NCBI RefSeq assembly: GCF_900114255.1
Contig: NZ_FOSL01000005.1
Coordinates: 62,001-126,000 of the forward strand
Reading direction: 5' to 3'
Length of the DNA: 64,000 bases
DNA from: Neomesorhizobium albiziae
Lineage (GTDB): Bacteria > Pseudomonadota > Alphaproteobacteria > Rhizobiales > Rhizobiaceae
Notes under the pieces: generated by a model
What the model saw: only the letters and a program-made list of their open reading frames with translations
Database searches by the model: none
What the model was told of the DNA's origin: nothing
Shown here: one piece after another, positions 1-9,130 of the stretch
Position numbering within the stretch: the first letter of the stretch is position 1
Layout of the letters: every line of letters starts with the position of its first letter
Position numbers and translations under genes: made by a program

Positions 1-250
1 TGAAGCCCGGCTTTTCGCGCATGCGCAACACGAAGGAATTCCCGGAATACCGGCGGCCGAGGAAGAACAGCGCGGCATCTCCGAGATAGGCGCCGGCGAA
101 AGCCGCCGAAAAGACCTGCCACGGAATGAAGACGCGCTGATGCGCAAAGAAGCCGCCGAGGATGGCTGCACTTTCGCCCTCGGCAATGCAGCCTAGAAAG
201 ACGGCAAGCAACCCGTATTTCGCAATCAGGACATGGATCGTGTCGGCCAT
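1..250 (-). CDS. DedA-family membrane protein (partial, C-terminus off the left edge)
   Basis: This is the N-terminal 83 residues of a DedA/SNARE-associated type inner-membrane protein; the rest lies beyond the window. The translation has the family's typical opening: a hydrophobic start, an E-G-E-S segment, an alternating Gly/Ala membrane stretch (AGAYLGDAALFFLGRRYS), then a basic loop. DedA proteins are polytopic and linked to lipid carrier flipping and membrane homeostasis. The ATG directly follows the TGA of the DUF1003 gene with no spacer, so the two are probably co-translated. The family call is from pattern only. Confidence 0.75.
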   Translation of the reverse strand, partial: MADTIHVLIAKYGLLAVFLGCIAEGESAAILGGFFAHQRVFIPWQVFSAAFAGAYLGDAALFFLGRRYSGNSFVLRMREKPGF

Positions 251-811
251 TCAGGCCGGCTCCGCCCCGCCAGGCCGCCGGTCGAGCCGGCGTACGGCCT
301 GGGTTAGTTCCGCGAGCTGGTCGCGTATCCCCAGCATCTCCTGGTGCCGCAGTTCGTCGAGCTTTTCGTGCAACGCCATGATTTCGATCTCCGCCTTCAG
401 ATTGACCTCGTAGTCGTGCGCCGCGTCGAGGCGGTCGCGTTCGGCCTGCCGGTTCTGTGACATCATGATCACCGGCGCCTGTAAGGCGGCCAGCATCGAC
501 AGGATGAGGTTGAGGAAAATGTAGGGATAGGGATCGAAAGCATGGCTCAAGAGCAGAACGGAGTTCAGAGAGGTCCATGCGGCGAGGAAAACGAGGAACC
601 CGATGATGAAGTTCCAGGACCCGCCGACCCGCGCCACCGCGTCGGCGACCCGCTCGCCCAGACTGGATGTGTCCAAGTGCTTCTTGTTCGTGTCGCGCGC
701 CACCGGCCTGCGTTCGATGGCGCTTTGGAGGACCCGTCGTTCTGCGTCGCTCAGTGTTTCGCTGTTGCGGGAAAGCCAGCGGTGAGCCAGGTCGGCCACG
801 GTCTTGTTCAT
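251..811 (-). CDS. DUF1003 family membrane protein
   Basis: The 186-residue protein has a charged N-terminal region (about 1-65), two hydrophobic segments (about 66-90 and 96-118) separated by a short FDPYP loop, and a charged, helical C-terminus rich in Glu, Arg and Leu (about 120-180). The N-x-R-Q-A-E-R-D stretch after the second membrane segment is typical of DUF1003. No biochemical function is established for the family. It lies directly upstream of the DedA gene (TGA then ATG), so the pair forms a small envelope operon. It diverges from the glycosylase gene across about 115 bp that must hold both promoters. Confidence 0.8.
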   Translation of the reverse strand: MNKTVADLAHRWLSRNSETLSDAERRVLQSAIERRPVARDTNKKHLDTSSLGERVADAVARVGGSWNFIIGFLVFLAAWTSLNSVLLLSHAFDPYPYIFLNLILSMLAALQAPVIMMSQNRQAERDRLDAAHDYEVNLKAEIEIMALHEKLDELRHQEMLGIRDQLAELTQAVRRLDRRPGGAEPA

Positions 812-925
812 CTCGCCTTTCCTCCATTACACCCCGGTTGCACGTCATGGCCGAACTATATGAAGATGGTACGGCAAGCCATCGGGACTTTTTCGCCTGG
901 GCTGTTCTAAGGGGAGGGTGAACCG

Positions 926-1639
926 ATGTCCGATTTCGCGAAAATCCGCGCCCGCGCGGCGAAACGCAAAGGTGGCGACGACGTCCTGCGGTCGCTGCTC
1001 GGGCCGCTGCCCGATAATGCCTCCGTCGCCGATGTCACCGACGACCGCATCCTTTCAACCATGGCGGGCCGGGTTTTCTCGGCCGGTTTCGTGTGGAGCG
1101 TCATCGAGAACAAATGGCCGGGCTTCGAGGAAGCGTTTCTCGGGTTCGAACCGAAGCGCCTGCTCTTCCAGCCGGACGATTTCTGGTACGAGCTGGCATC
1201 CGACAAGCGCATCGTGCGCAACCCGCAGAAGATCAAGTCGGTCAGGGAGAATGCCGCCTTCGTGGAGCGCGTCTCGAATGAGCATGGCGGGTTCGGCAAA
1301 TTTCTCGCCAACTGGCCGAAAGATGACCAGATCGGCCTGACCGCTTACCTTAGCAAGCATGGCAGCCGGCTCGGCGGCAACACGGGCCAGTATTTCCTGC
1401 GCTGGATCGGCTGGGACTGTTTCATCGTGTCGCGCGACTTCGTCGCAGCACTGCGTGACAGCGGCCTCGATGTCGCCGAAACGCCGACTTCGAAGAAGGA
1501 CCTTGCCCGTATCCAGGAACAGATGAACGCCTGGGCCGAAAAAACCGGACTGCCTTACCGGCATCTTTCGCGCATTCTCTCGATGTCGATCGGCGAGAAC
1601 CATCCGCCTGAAGTGCTGCGGGAGTATATGGGGGATTAA
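926..1639 (+). CDS. DNA-3-methyladenine glycosylase I-like protein
   Basis: The 237-residue protein resembles Tag-type glycosylases, which remove 3-methyladenine from alkylated DNA. The clearest match is a core where a G-F-x-W-S-V-I segment (about residues 53-60) is followed by an R-N-P-x-K-I-x-S-V-R-E-N stretch (about 95-106), aligning with the R-N-R-x-K-I-x-x-I-x-x-N of Tag. The N-terminal Cys/His zinc ligands of E. coli Tag are absent, so this is a divergent branch and the activity is inferred. A strong ribosome site (GGGGAGGG, about 7 nt from the ATG) supports the start. Confidence 0.65.
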   Translation: MSDFAKIRARAAKRKGGDDVLRSLLGPLPDNASVADVTDDRILSTMAGRVFSAGFVWSVIENKWPGFEEAFLGFEPKRLLFQPDDFWYELASDKRIVRNPQKIKSVRENAAFVERVSNEHGGFGKFLANWPKDDQIGLTAYLSKHGSRLGGNTGQYFLRWIGWDCFIVSRDFVAALRDSGLDVAETPTSKKDLARIQEQMNAWAEKTGLPYRHLSRILSMSIGENHPPEVLREYMGD

Positions 1640-1707
1640 GCCTGATCCCGAACGTGGCACAAGCGAACGGCATTGCCGCTCGAATGGTGTCGCGCTAAAC
1701 CGCTGCC

Positions 1708-3411
1708 ATGACCAAACGCCCCGATGTCCTTCGTATCGCCGTCGCCCAACTGAACCCGACTGTCGGCGACATCGCCGGCAATCTGGCCAAAGCTCGGGAG
1801 GCGAGGGCGGACGCCGCGCGGCAGGGCGCCGACCTGGTGCTCTACACCGAGCTGTTCATTTCCGGTTACCCACCGGAAGACCTAGTGCTGAAGCCGGCCT
1901 TCCTCGCCGCCTGCGAGCGCGCGGTGAAGGAGTTTGCCGCCGATACCGCCGATGGCGGTCCGGGCGTCGTCGTCGGCACGCCGCTGAAACGCAAGACGGG
2001 CACCCACAATTCGGTCGTTGTCGCCGACGGCGGCAAGATCATCGCCGAACGCTACAAGGTCGATCTGCCGAATTACGGCGAGTTCGATGAAAAACGCGTC
2101 TTCGACGAGGGCTCGATCCAGGGGCCGTACAATTTCCGAGGCGTGAAGATAGGCATCCCGATCTGCGAGGAGATCTGGAACGACCTCGGCATTTGCGAGA
2201 CGCTGGCCGAAAACGGGGCGGAGATCCTGCTGGTGCCGAACGGTTCGCCCTACTATCGCGGCAAGGTCGATGTGCGCCATCAGGTGGTGTTGCGCCAGGT
2301 CATCGAGGCTGGACTGCCGATCCTGTTCGCCAACCAGCTTGGCGGCCAGGATGAACTGGTCTTCGACGGCGCCAGCTTCGCCATCAACGCCGACAAGTCG
2401 CTGGCATGTCAGATGAGTCAGTTCGAAGAGGCAGTCGCTGTTACCACCTGGAAACGCCGCGACGCCGCAGGCGCGCAAAACGAAGAAAAGTCCGACGGCT
2501 GGGCCTGTACCGGCGGGCCGATGTCGAAAATCCCAGAGCGCGACGAGGCCGATTACCGCGCCTGCATGCTGGGCTTGCGCGATTATGTGAACAAGAACGG
2601 CTTCAAGAACGTCGTTCTCGGCCTTTCCGGCGGCATCGATTCGGCGATCTGTGCGGCGCTTGCCGTTGACGCTCTCGGTGAGGAGCGGCTGCGCACGGTG
2701 ATGATGCCCTACCGCTACACCTCGAAGGACTCGCTAAAAGATGCCGAGGATTGCGCCCGCGCGCTCGGCTGTCGCTATGACATCGTGCCGATCGCCGAGC
2801 CGGTCGAGGGCTTTTCGCACGCGCTGACGCAGCTTTTCGAGGGCACCAAGGAAGGCATCACCGAGGAAAACCTGCAGAGCCGTGCGCGCGGCACTATTCT
2901 GATGGCAATCTCCAACAAGTTCGGCTCGATGGTCGTCACCACCGGCAACAAGAGCGAGATGTCGGTCGGCTACGCGACGCTTTACGGCGACATGAACGGC
3001 GGCTTCAACCCGATCAAGGACCTCTACAAGATGCAGGTCTATGCGCTGTCGGCGTGGCGCAACACCACGGTGCCACCCGGTGCGCTGGGGCCTTCGGGCG
3101 AGGTGATCCCGAAAAACATCATCGACAAGGCGCCGTCGGCGGAATTGCGCGAAAACCAGACCGACCAGGACTCGCTGCCGCCCTATCCGGTGCTGGACGA
3201 CATTCTGGAATGCCTGGTCGAGAACGAGATGGGTGTCGACGAGATCGTTGCGCGCGGCCATCCGCGCGAGACTGTGACGCGCGTCGAACACCTTCTCTAC
3301 ATTGCCGAATACAAGCGCCGGCAGGCAGCGCCGGGAGTGAAAATCACCAAGAAGAACTTCGGCCGCGACCGCCGCTATCCCATCACCAACCGCTTCAGGG
3401 ATCGCGGCTAA
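1708..3411 (+). CDS. nadE: Glutamine-dependent NAD+ synthetase
   Basis: This enzyme makes NAD+ from nicotinate adenine dinucleotide, with glutamine as nitrogen donor. Two domains are visible in 567 residues. The N-terminal nitrilase-type glutaminase carries the Glu48-Lys117-Cys153 triad (in TELF, YKVDLPN and PICEEIWN). The C-terminal synthetase carries the pyrophosphate loop SGGIDS at 307-312 and a TTGNKSE motif. The length is normal for the fused two-domain enzyme, so no separate amidotransferase is needed. The 3' end overlaps the stop of a small opposite-strand ORF by 17 bp. Confidence 0.95.
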   Translation: MTKRPDVLRIAVAQLNPTVGDIAGNLAKAREARADAARQGADLVLYTELFISGYPPEDLVLKPAFLAACERAVKEFAADTADGGPGVVVGTPLKRKTGTHNSVVVADGGKIIAERYKVDLPNYGEFDEKRVFDEGSIQGPYNFRGVKIGIPICEEIWNDLGICETLAENGAEILLVPNGSPYYRGKVDVRHQVVLRQVIEAGLPILFANQLGGQDELVFDGASFAINADKSLACQMSQFEEAVAVTTWKRRDAAGAQNEEKSDGWACTGGPMSKIPERDEADYRACMLGLRDYVNKNGFKNVVLGLSGGIDSAICAALAVDALGEERLRTVMMPYRYTSKDSLKDAEDCARALGCRYDIVPIAEPVEGFSHALTQLFEGTKEGITEENLQSRARGTILMAISNKFGSMVVTTGNKSEMSVGYATLYGDMNGGFNPIKDLYKMQVYALSAWRNTTVPPGALGPSGEVIPKNIIDKAPSAELRENQTDQDSLPPYPVLDDILECLVENEMGVDEIVARGHPRETVTRVEHLLYIAEYKRRQAAPGVKITKKNFGRDRRYPITNRFRDRG

Positions 3412-3652
3412 CGGGGGCCGGATTGCGGGCTAGGGCCGATGCGGCCTTGCGTCCGGCGGGAGCAACCAAACTCCGCAGCCAGACGGAGACTGTGGCCCAT
3501 GTTTGGGGCCGCGCGCGATGCGCAGCTATTTGCGCAGCCAGCGCGTCGAGATCGCGGATGCGTGTGACATGCTCGGCGCAGCCGCAGCCTTCGCCGAGCC
3601 CGATCTTCTCGTAATAGAAACGTTCGAAACTGTCGTGTCGCACCTTGGCCAT
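3395..3652 (-). CDS. Small hypothetical protein with a CGC motif
   Basis: I do not recognise a family for this 85-residue ORF. The first half looks like folded protein: MAKVRHDSFERFYYEKIG, then a G-C-G-C-A-E-H motif and an R-I-R-D-L-D-A-L-A-A-Q-I helix. Its codons follow the GC-rich host pattern. A longer in-frame extension to about 3820 has an unconvincing composition, so I start at the internal ATG. The end is convergent with nadE and overlaps its last 17 bp. A role for the CGC/His cluster in metal binding is only a guess. Confidence 0.5.
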   Translation of the reverse strand: MAKVRHDSFERFYYEKIGLGEGCGCAEHVTRIRDLDALAAQIAAHRARPQTWATVSVWLRSLVAPAGRKAASALARNPAPVSRDP

Positions 3653-3834
3653 CGTACATGCCTTCGCGCTGTCAACCGCACCAACATAACACGATTCGAC
3701 TGACTTGGCGCGGTCGGCGCGACAATAGCCAACCCGAAGGTTGCAAATGCAGCAGGCACAATCGGATATGCGACCTAGCCCATTGATCTTGCCCGGTCCG
3801 TGGCACTGATTGCCTCTCACTTCTAGGAAGACCG

Positions 3835-4257
3835 ATGAACAATCTCGAAATCAGCTTCGACCGGTCGCGGATCGATTTCCGGGCGACCTCCGACATGATC
3901 AAGGCCAGCTACTGGGGCGAGGGCCGTAGCGATGAAAGTCATCGCCGGGCCTTCGACAATTCGCTGTGCGTTGGCGCCTATCTCGACGGCAAGCAGGTCG
4001 GTTTCGGTCGCGTCATCACGGATTATGCGCATTTCGCCTATATCGCCGATGTCATCATCTGGCCGGAGCACCAAGGCGCCGGCATCGGCAAAAAGCTGAT
4101 ACAGGCGCTGCTCGATCACCCCGAACTCGCATCCGTCAGCGGCTGGAGCCTGCGCACCACCGACGCGCATGCGCTCTACGAACGGTTCGGCTTCGTGACC
4201 TCCAATGACGGCATATACATGCGCCTCGTGCGCCCGCCGCGTCCTCGGTCGGAATAA
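3835..4257 (+). CDS. GNAT family N-acetyltransferase
   Basis: The 140-residue protein has the single-domain GNAT layout: a strand with V-G-F-G-R-V-I-T-D, a strand with Y-I-A-D-V-I-I-W, and the acetyl-CoA loop P-E-H-Q-G-A-G-I-G-K-K-L-I (about residues 78-90), matching the Q/R-x-x-G-x-G/A signature. A terminal A-L-Y-E-R-F-G-F motif is typical of the family. It would transfer an acetyl group from acetyl-CoA to an unidentified amine. It stands alone, ahead of a long leader region. Confidence 0.88.
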   Translation: MNNLEISFDRSRIDFRATSDMIKASYWGEGRSDESHRRAFDNSLCVGAYLDGKQVGFGRVITDYAHFAYIADVIIWPEHQGAGIGKKLIQALLDHPELASVSGWSLRTTDAHALYERFGFVTSNDGIYMRLVRPPRPRSE

Positions 4258-4390
4258 TAATCTTTTAGGCGGCTTGGCCTTGGTGCGAACCAACCCGCGT
4301 TGGCATCCCTGCCTGCTTGATTAGGATTGCTGAATTGTTGCAGAGCTGCCGCACCGGCTATGCCAACGGCGAATTCGTGCAGCAAAGGGG

Positions 4391-4419
4391 TTGGCGAAGC
4401 GTGTTGCCTCTTTTATAAG
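4391..4419 (+). promoter_or_regulatory. Sigma-70-type promoter for the exporter leader
   Basis: TTGGCG (4391-4396) and TATAAG (4414-4419) are separated by exactly 17 bp, close to the housekeeping consensus. Transcription would start near 4425, so the RNA would begin almost at the CCGCAA/TTGCGG hairpin and the 14-codon ORF. This is inferred from sequence only. Confidence 0.45.
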
Positions 4420-4421
4420 CG

Positions 4422-4524
4422 CCTCTCCGCAATTTCTTGCGGGAGGTACAAATGGCAGTATTCAACAGTGTTGTTACACGAGGCCGCGAGGCCTAGGTCT
4501 TCAGCTTCGCTCTGCGAGGAGCGA
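4422..4524 (+). promoter_or_regulatory. Structured leader with three hairpins upstream of the ABC exporter
   Basis: Three short perfect stems are visible. CCGCAA-TTTC-TTGCGG (about 4427-4442) ends in the ribosome site of the small ORF. AGGCC-GCGA-GGCCT (4481-4494) has a GNRA tetraloop and runs into the ORF's stop codon. TCGCTC-TGCGAG-GAGCGA (4507-4524) follows. Further down, GGGCG and CGCCC flank a T-rich loop (about 4665-4682) just before the exporter start. Apart from these elements and the 14-codon ORF, I see nothing coding in 4258-4692. Confidence 0.4.
4452..4496 (+). CDS. Possible 14-codon leader ORF
   Basis: A 14-residue peptide (begins MAVFNSVV, ends TAG) follows a strong ribosome site, GGGAGG at 4441-4446, about 6 nt before the ATG. 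It lies in the 435-bp region between the GNAT gene and the ABC exporter and has its own upstream promoter match. Hairpins flank it on both sides and the second overlaps its stop codon. I recognise no homologue. It could be a leader peptide sensing ribosome stalling, part of a small RNA, or chance. Confidence 0.35.
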   Translation: MAVFNSVVTRGREA

Positions 4525-4692
4525 TCAGCTGCAGAACTGGCGTTCGCTGGCCGCGATCACCGCCTGAATTGACAGGCTTGATCGCCGAATCTGTTCGTAC
4601 TCCGCATTCGAGCGACATTTTTCCGTCCTCACCGCGGCGTTTCTTTTCCATCTTTTGTGAGGCCGGGCGTTTTTTGCGCCCGAAATGACACC

Positions 4693-6495
4693 ATGGCTCG
4701 TTTTCGTATCGACCTGCGCGGCGGGGCTTTCCGCAGCGTTTTCAAATTCACCGCCGTGCACTGGCGGCGCCAGCCCGGCCGGCTTGTCATCATCATGGGC
4801 GCCGTACTGGTGTCGACGCTCGCCGACGTTTTGACGCCGCTCTATTCCGGCCGGCTGGTTGACGCCGTCGCTCGCGGCGCGGCTTCCGACGAAGTTGCCT
4901 GGAATGCGGCAATCGCAGCGTTTTCCACACTAATAGCGCTGGCAGGCAGCGCCATCGTCATGCGTCACATCGCCTTCTCGGGGATCATCGACCTGACGCT
5001 GAAGATGATGTCGGACATCGCCGGTGACGCCTTCCATCGTGTCCAGCGCTTCTCCACCGACTGGCATGCCAACAGCTTCGCTGGTTCGACCGTGCGTAAG
5101 GTGACGCGCGGCATGTGGGCGCTCGACCTCCTGAACGACACGATCCTGGTGGCGCTGTTTCCGTCGCTGGTCATGCTGATAGGCTCGACGCTGCTGCTCG
5201 GCTGGTACTGGCCGATGATGGGCCTCATCATCGCCGTCGGCTCCATCATCTACGTGGCGTTGACCGTGTCGCTGTCGCTCGGCTATGTCGCGCCGGCGGC
5301 GAGCCTCGCCAACAGCTGGGACACGCGGCTGGGCGGTGCGCTGGCCGATGCGGTCTCCTGCAACGCGGTGGTCAAGGGTTTTGGCGCCGAGGAGCGCGAA
5401 GACGCCCGCCTGGCGAAGGTCACAGCCAAGTGGCGGCATCGCACGCAGCGGACCTGGGCGAGAGGCACCATCAACGGCACCACGCAAGGCGTGACGCTGC
5501 TCGCGTTAAGGGCGGCGGTGATCGGCTTTGCGCTGCTTTTGTGGTCGCGTGGCCAGGCGAGCGCCGGCGACATCACCTTCGTTCTGACTTCGTTCTTCGT
5601 GCTGCAGGGCTATCTGCGCGACGTCGGCATGCATGTCCGCAACGTGCAGCGCTCCGTCAACGACATGGAGGAACTGGTCGACATTCAGGGTCAGCCTCTG
5701 GGCATCGCGGACCGGCCGGGCGCCAGGCCGATTCGCATCGGCGCCGGCCGCATCGAGTTCGACAACGTGACGTTCCACTACGGCCAGCACCGGTTGCCGC
5801 TCTATCGCGACTTCTCGGTGACGATCGAAGCGGGCGAGCGGGTAGGCCTGGTCGGCCACTCGGGTTCGGGCAAGACGACCTTCGTCAAGCTGATCCAGCG
5901 ACTTTACGACCTGACGTCGGGCCAGATCCTGATCGACGGCCAGGACATCGCGAAGGTCAGCCAGGCGTCGCTGCGCCAGCAGATCGCTATCGTGCAGCAG
6001 GAGCCGATCCTGTTCCACCGTTCGCTCGCCGAGAACATCGCCTACGCGCGGCCCGGAGCCAGCCAGGCGGAGATCGAGGAAGCGGCCAAGCTCGCCAGCG
6101 CCCATGATTTCATCATGCGGCTGCCCAAGGGCTATGGAACGCTGGTCGGCGAACGCGGCGTGAAACTGTCGGGCGGCGAGCGCCAGCGTGTGGCGATTGC
6201 CCGGGCCTTCCTCGCCGATGCACCGATCCTGATCCTCGACGAGGCGACGTCCAGCCTCGATTCGGAATCGGAGGTGCTGATCCAGCAGGCGATGGAGCGC
6301 CTGATGGTGGGCCGCACGACGCTGGTCATCGCGCACCGGCTGTCGACGGTTCGTGCGCTCGACCGGCTGCTGGTATTCGACAATGGCAGGATCACCGAGG
6401 AGGGCGATCACGACCAGCTGATCCGGCTCGACGGCGGCATCTATCGCCGGCTGTTCGAACGGCAGGCGCTGGAACTGACCAAAGGCCTTCTGTGA
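4693..6495 (+). CDS. ABC exporter, fused permease-ATPase
   Basis: A half-transporter of about 600 residues in the MsbA/multidrug exporter mould. The N-terminal membrane domain (about residues 20-330) has several long hydrophobic helices. The C-terminal ATPase has Walker A GHSGSGKT (about 391), signature LSGGERQR (about 492), Walker B ILILDEATSSLDS (about 512) and the H-loop IAHRLS. It would work as a homodimer pumping a lipid or drug across the inner membrane; the substrate cannot be read from sequence. I use the second in-frame ATG (MARFRIDL); a start 36 bp upstream is possible. A strong terminator follows. Confidence 0.9.
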   Translation: MARFRIDLRGGAFRSVFKFTAVHWRRQPGRLVIIMGAVLVSTLADVLTPLYSGRLVDAVARGAASDEVAWNAAIAAFSTLIALAGSAIVMRHIAFSGIIDLTLKMMSDIAGDAFHRVQRFSTDWHANSFAGSTVRKVTRGMWALDLLNDTILVALFPSLVMLIGSTLLLGWYWPMMGLIIAVGSIIYVALTVSLSLGYVAPAASLANSWDTRLGGALADAVSCNAVVKGFGAEEREDARLAKVTAKWRHRTQRTWARGTINGTTQGVTLLALRAAVIGFALLLWSRGQASAGDITFVLTSFFVLQGYLRDVGMHVRNVQRSVNDMEELVDIQGQPLGIADRPGARPIRIGAGRIEFDNVTFHYGQHRLPLYRDFSVTIEAGERVGLVGHSGSGKTTFVKLIQRLYDLTSGQILIDGQDIAKVSQASLRQQIAIVQQEPILFHRSLAENIAYARPGASQAEIEEAAKLASAHDFIMRLPKGYGTLVGERGVKLSGGERQRVAIARAFLADAPILILDEATSSLDSESEVLIQQAMERLMVGRTTLVIAHRLSTVRALDRLLVFDNGRITEEGDHDQLIRLDGGIYRRLFERQALELTKGLL

Positions 6496-6503
6496 CTTGA
6501 AAA

Positions 6504-6529
6504 GGCCGCGCCTCGGGCGCGGCCTTTTT
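6504..6529 (+). terminator. Rho-independent terminator of the ABC exporter
   Basis: A perfect 9-bp GC stem (GGCCGCGCC / GGCGCGGCC) with a 3-nt TCG loop is followed by five T. It begins 9 nt after the exporter stop codon and precedes gltX, which therefore needs its own promoter in the short gap. Confidence 0.9.
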
Positions 6530-6585
6530 CTTGGGGATGACCGGATGCCTTGCCAAGGCCCACCGCATCGGTTACGCCCCCGGCC

Positions 6586-7959
6586 ATGACCGTAACCGTC
6601 CGTTTTGCCCCGTCGCCGACCGGCCATATCCACATCGGCAATGCGCGTACCGCGCTGTTCAACTGGCTGTTTGCGCTGAAGAACAAGGGCCGTTTCATCC
6701 AGCGTTTCGACGACACCGACATTGGCCGCTCGAAACAGGAATATGCCGACGGCATTCTCTACGACCTGCATTGGCTGGGTATTTTCCCCGATGCGGTGGA
6801 TTACCAGTCGCGGCGCTTCGACACCTATGATGCCGCGGTCGAGCGGCTGAAGGCTTCCGGCCGGCTTTATCCCTGCTACGAGACAGCGGAAGAGCTGGAA
6901 CTCAAGCGCAAGGTGCAGCTGTCACGCCGTTTGCCGCCGGTCTATGGCCGCGAGGCGCTGAAGCTTACCGAAGCCGAGAAGGCTGATCTTGAAGGAGAGG
7001 GCCGCCAGCCGCACTGGCGTTTCCTGCTGCCGAACTTCCGCACAGATCCGTTTGAGACCGAACGCACAGAAATCCACTGGAACGATGTCGTGCGCGGCGA
7101 GGAAACGGTCGATCTTGGATCGCTGTCGGATCCAGTGCTGGTGCGCGCCGACGGCACCTATCTCTACACGCTCCCCTCCGTTGCCGATGACATCGACATG
7201 GGGGTCAGCCACGTCATCCGCGGCGACGACCACGTCACCAACACCGGCGTCCAGATCGCGCTTTTCCAGGCCCTTGGCGCCGAGCCGCCGGCCTTCGGCC
7301 ATCACAATCTGCTCACCACGACGTCGGGTGAAGGGCTGTCCAAGCGCACCGGCGCCCTGTCGATATCCGGCCTGCGCGAAAGCGGCATCGAGCCGATGGC
7401 GATCGCCTCGCTCGCAGTGCTGATCGGCACCTCCGAGAATGTCTCGGCAGTACGCACGATGGAAGAGCTTGCCGAAAATTTCGACCCCGCCTCGACCTCC
7501 AAGTCCGCCTCCAAATTCGATCCCGCCGAACTCGGCGTCCTGAACCGCGTGCTGTTGCATGCAATGCCCTTCGAGGAGGCGCAGACACGCCTGCTGGCCT
7601 TTGGCGTCGATGGCGAGCGCGCCGAGCCTTTCTGGCTGGCGGTGCGGGGCAATCTCGACACGCTGGCAGACGCGCAGAAGTGGTGGCGGATCGTCAACGA
7701 AAGCCCTGAGCAGGGCGAGCAGCTTTCAGATGAGGATCGCGACTTCGTCGGCGAAGCCTTCGACCTGCTGCCCGAAGAACCATGGGATGGCTCGACCTGG
7801 AAGACATGGACCGGTCAGGTCCGGGAAAAGACCGGTCGCAAGGGCAAGGCGCTGTTCATGCCGCTGCGCCTGGCGCTCACTGGGCTCCACTCCGGGCCGG
7901 AGCTCGCAGATCTATTGCCCCTTCTTGGTCGGGAAGGAACACTGGCCCGACGACCCTGA
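6586..7959 (+). CDS. gltX: Glutamate-tRNA ligase
   Basis: This class I aminoacyl-tRNA synthetase charges tRNA-Glu and, in many alphaproteobacteria, also tRNA-Gln for later amidation. The 457-residue reading starts at [20 protein letters not shown], which contains the HIGH-type motif; the KMSKS-type loop appears as E-G-L-S-K-R-T-G near residue 250. A start 36 bp upstream is possible but adds an atypical N-terminus. Rhizobia often carry two gltX genes and I cannot tell which this is. The 3' end overlaps the opposite-strand DUF2865 gene by 83 bp. Confidence 0.93.
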   Translation: MTVTVRFAPSPTGHIHIGNARTALFNWLFALKNKGRFIQRFDDTDIGRSKQEYADGILYDLHWLGIFPDAVDYQSRRFDTYDAAVERLKASGRLYPCYETAEELELKRKVQLSRRLPPVYGREALKLTEAEKADLEGEGRQPHWRFLLPNFRTDPFETERTEIHWNDVVRGEETVDLGSLSDPVLVRADGTYLYTLPSVADDIDMGVSHVIRGDDHVTNTGVQIALFQALGAEPPAFGHHNLLTTTSGEGLSKRTGALSISGLRESGIEPMAIASLAVLIGTSENVSAVRTMEELAENFDPASTSKSASKFDPAELGVLNRVLLHAMPFEEAQTRLLAFGVDGERAEPFWLAVRGNLDTLADAQKWWRIVNESPEQGEQLSDEDRDFVGEAFDLLPEEPWDGSTWKTWTGQVREKTGRKGKALFMPLRLALTGLHSGPELADLLPLLGREGTLARRP

Positions 7960-9025
7960 CCTTGCGTTCACCGGGCGGCGGCAAGGTGGTGACTTCAGCC
8001 GGTGCGGGCGGCTCCGCCGCCGGGCTGGCCGGCGCCTCGCCGAACGTGGTTATGCTGCCCTCGGTGGGCGGAGCGGCAACGGTTGCGGACTCGGGGTCGA
8101 CGGTCCGCCATTCGTCGGCCGGTGGCGTTCCCGCGATGATCGAGAAGTTTTTGTCCGGGTTGCAGCCGCATTGGGTCGGGCGCACAGTGCCGGCCCGCCG
8201 GTAGAGAAATGCCGTCGGCAGATCCGCATAAGGTGCGCCGGTCGCAGTCGACAGCATGGTTTCCGCGCTCTCCTCGGCGGCATCCTGGTAGTAGATCTGG
8301 GCCTCGGTGCCAGGGCACATGGCCTCGCAATTCTGCTGGTCCCGGTCGAAGTCTCGCATCGAGGAGGATGGCGAGATCGGGAAATAGTAGCCGTCGCAGG
8401 TGCGCACGCACAATGTGCGGTACTGTCCGCCCGATGACTGCCACTCGTCGCTCGGCACGCGACGCAGATTATCCGGCATCTCCGCCTCGAGTTCCTCGAG
8501 AGGCCTGACGCCACCATTGAAGAGCCGGTCGAAGAGGGTCATGCCGCGGCCGGTTTCCTCAAGCGAGCGCCGGGCCTCTCGCTGTTGTGCCGGCATGTCG
8601 CGACAGCCGTTGGCGTCGAGCGAAGCCAGCAGGCGGTTGCGCTGTCGTTTCATCCCGCCGGCGCCGGCGAGCTGCGTGCGCTTACTTTGCAAGGCCGAAA
8701 GATTCCTCTCCATGCGGTCAATGGTGCGGTTCAGCCTCGCGCACTCACCGCCGCCACCACCGCCGAAGAGTGAAAACCCGCAGCCTGACGCACGCGCGCG
8801 TCCGCGCGCCTGGCGCAACTGGTCGCGCTGGGTCGCGACGGCCTTGTCGTATTTCCTGTATTGCGCTCCGCCGCCACCGCCCGGCGAAAGCGCTGCAAGC
8901 TGGGCTTCAAGCTGTCGGCAGAGCCGCGCGTCGGCAAGTGCTGCGCCGGTGTGAAGGACGAGACAGGCGGCAATCGCCGCGATTGTCGCGACAAGCCGTT
9001 TCAGCCCTTGCATCCGCGCAGCCAT
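7877..9025 (-). CDS. DUF2865 domain-containing exported protein
   Basis: A 382-residue protein with a signal peptide (basic start [10 protein letters not shown], hydrophobic core, cut near ALADA). Two glycine runs separate helical Arg/Gln-rich segments. A conserved cysteine block follows ([14 protein letters not shown], then [15 protein letters not shown]), and a Pro/Ala-rich tail ends it. This matches DUF2865, known from rhizobia with no established role. GGGAGG seven nt before this ATG decides the start over a frame open to 9103. The last 83 bp are antisense to the end of gltX, so this C-terminus is constrained by two genes. Confidence 0.8.
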   Translation of the reverse strand: MAARMQGLKRLVATIAAIAACLVLHTGAALADARLCRQLEAQLAALSPGGGGGAQYRKYDKAVATQRDQLRQARGRARASGCGFSLFGGGGGGECARLNRTIDRMERNLSALQSKRTQLAGAGGMKRQRNRLLASLDANGCRDMPAQQREARRSLEETGRGMTLFDRLFNGGVRPLEELEAEMPDNLRRVPSDEWQSSGGQYRTLCVRTCDGYYFPISPSSSMRDFDRDQQNCEAMCPGTEAQIYYQDAAEESAETMLSTATGAPYADLPTAFLYRRAGTVRPTQCGCNPDKNFSIIAGTPPADEWRTVDPESATVAAPPTEGSITTFGEAPASPAAEPPAPAEVTTLPPPGERKVRVVGPVFLPDQEGAIDLRAPARSGAQ

Positions 9026-9130
9026 GCAACCTCCCGAGCCGGGCGCCGGCACCTGAAGTCTAGACCCTACCAGCCGCCGGGTTAATCCCGGCTTGAACGG
9101 CATGGTTACCGGCTGTCTGCCGCATTTATG

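Noticed and set aside
4327-4572. 81-codon ORF in the exporter leader
   Set aside because: It runs through the promoter and hairpins and has no ribosome site; the 14-codon ORF is better supported.
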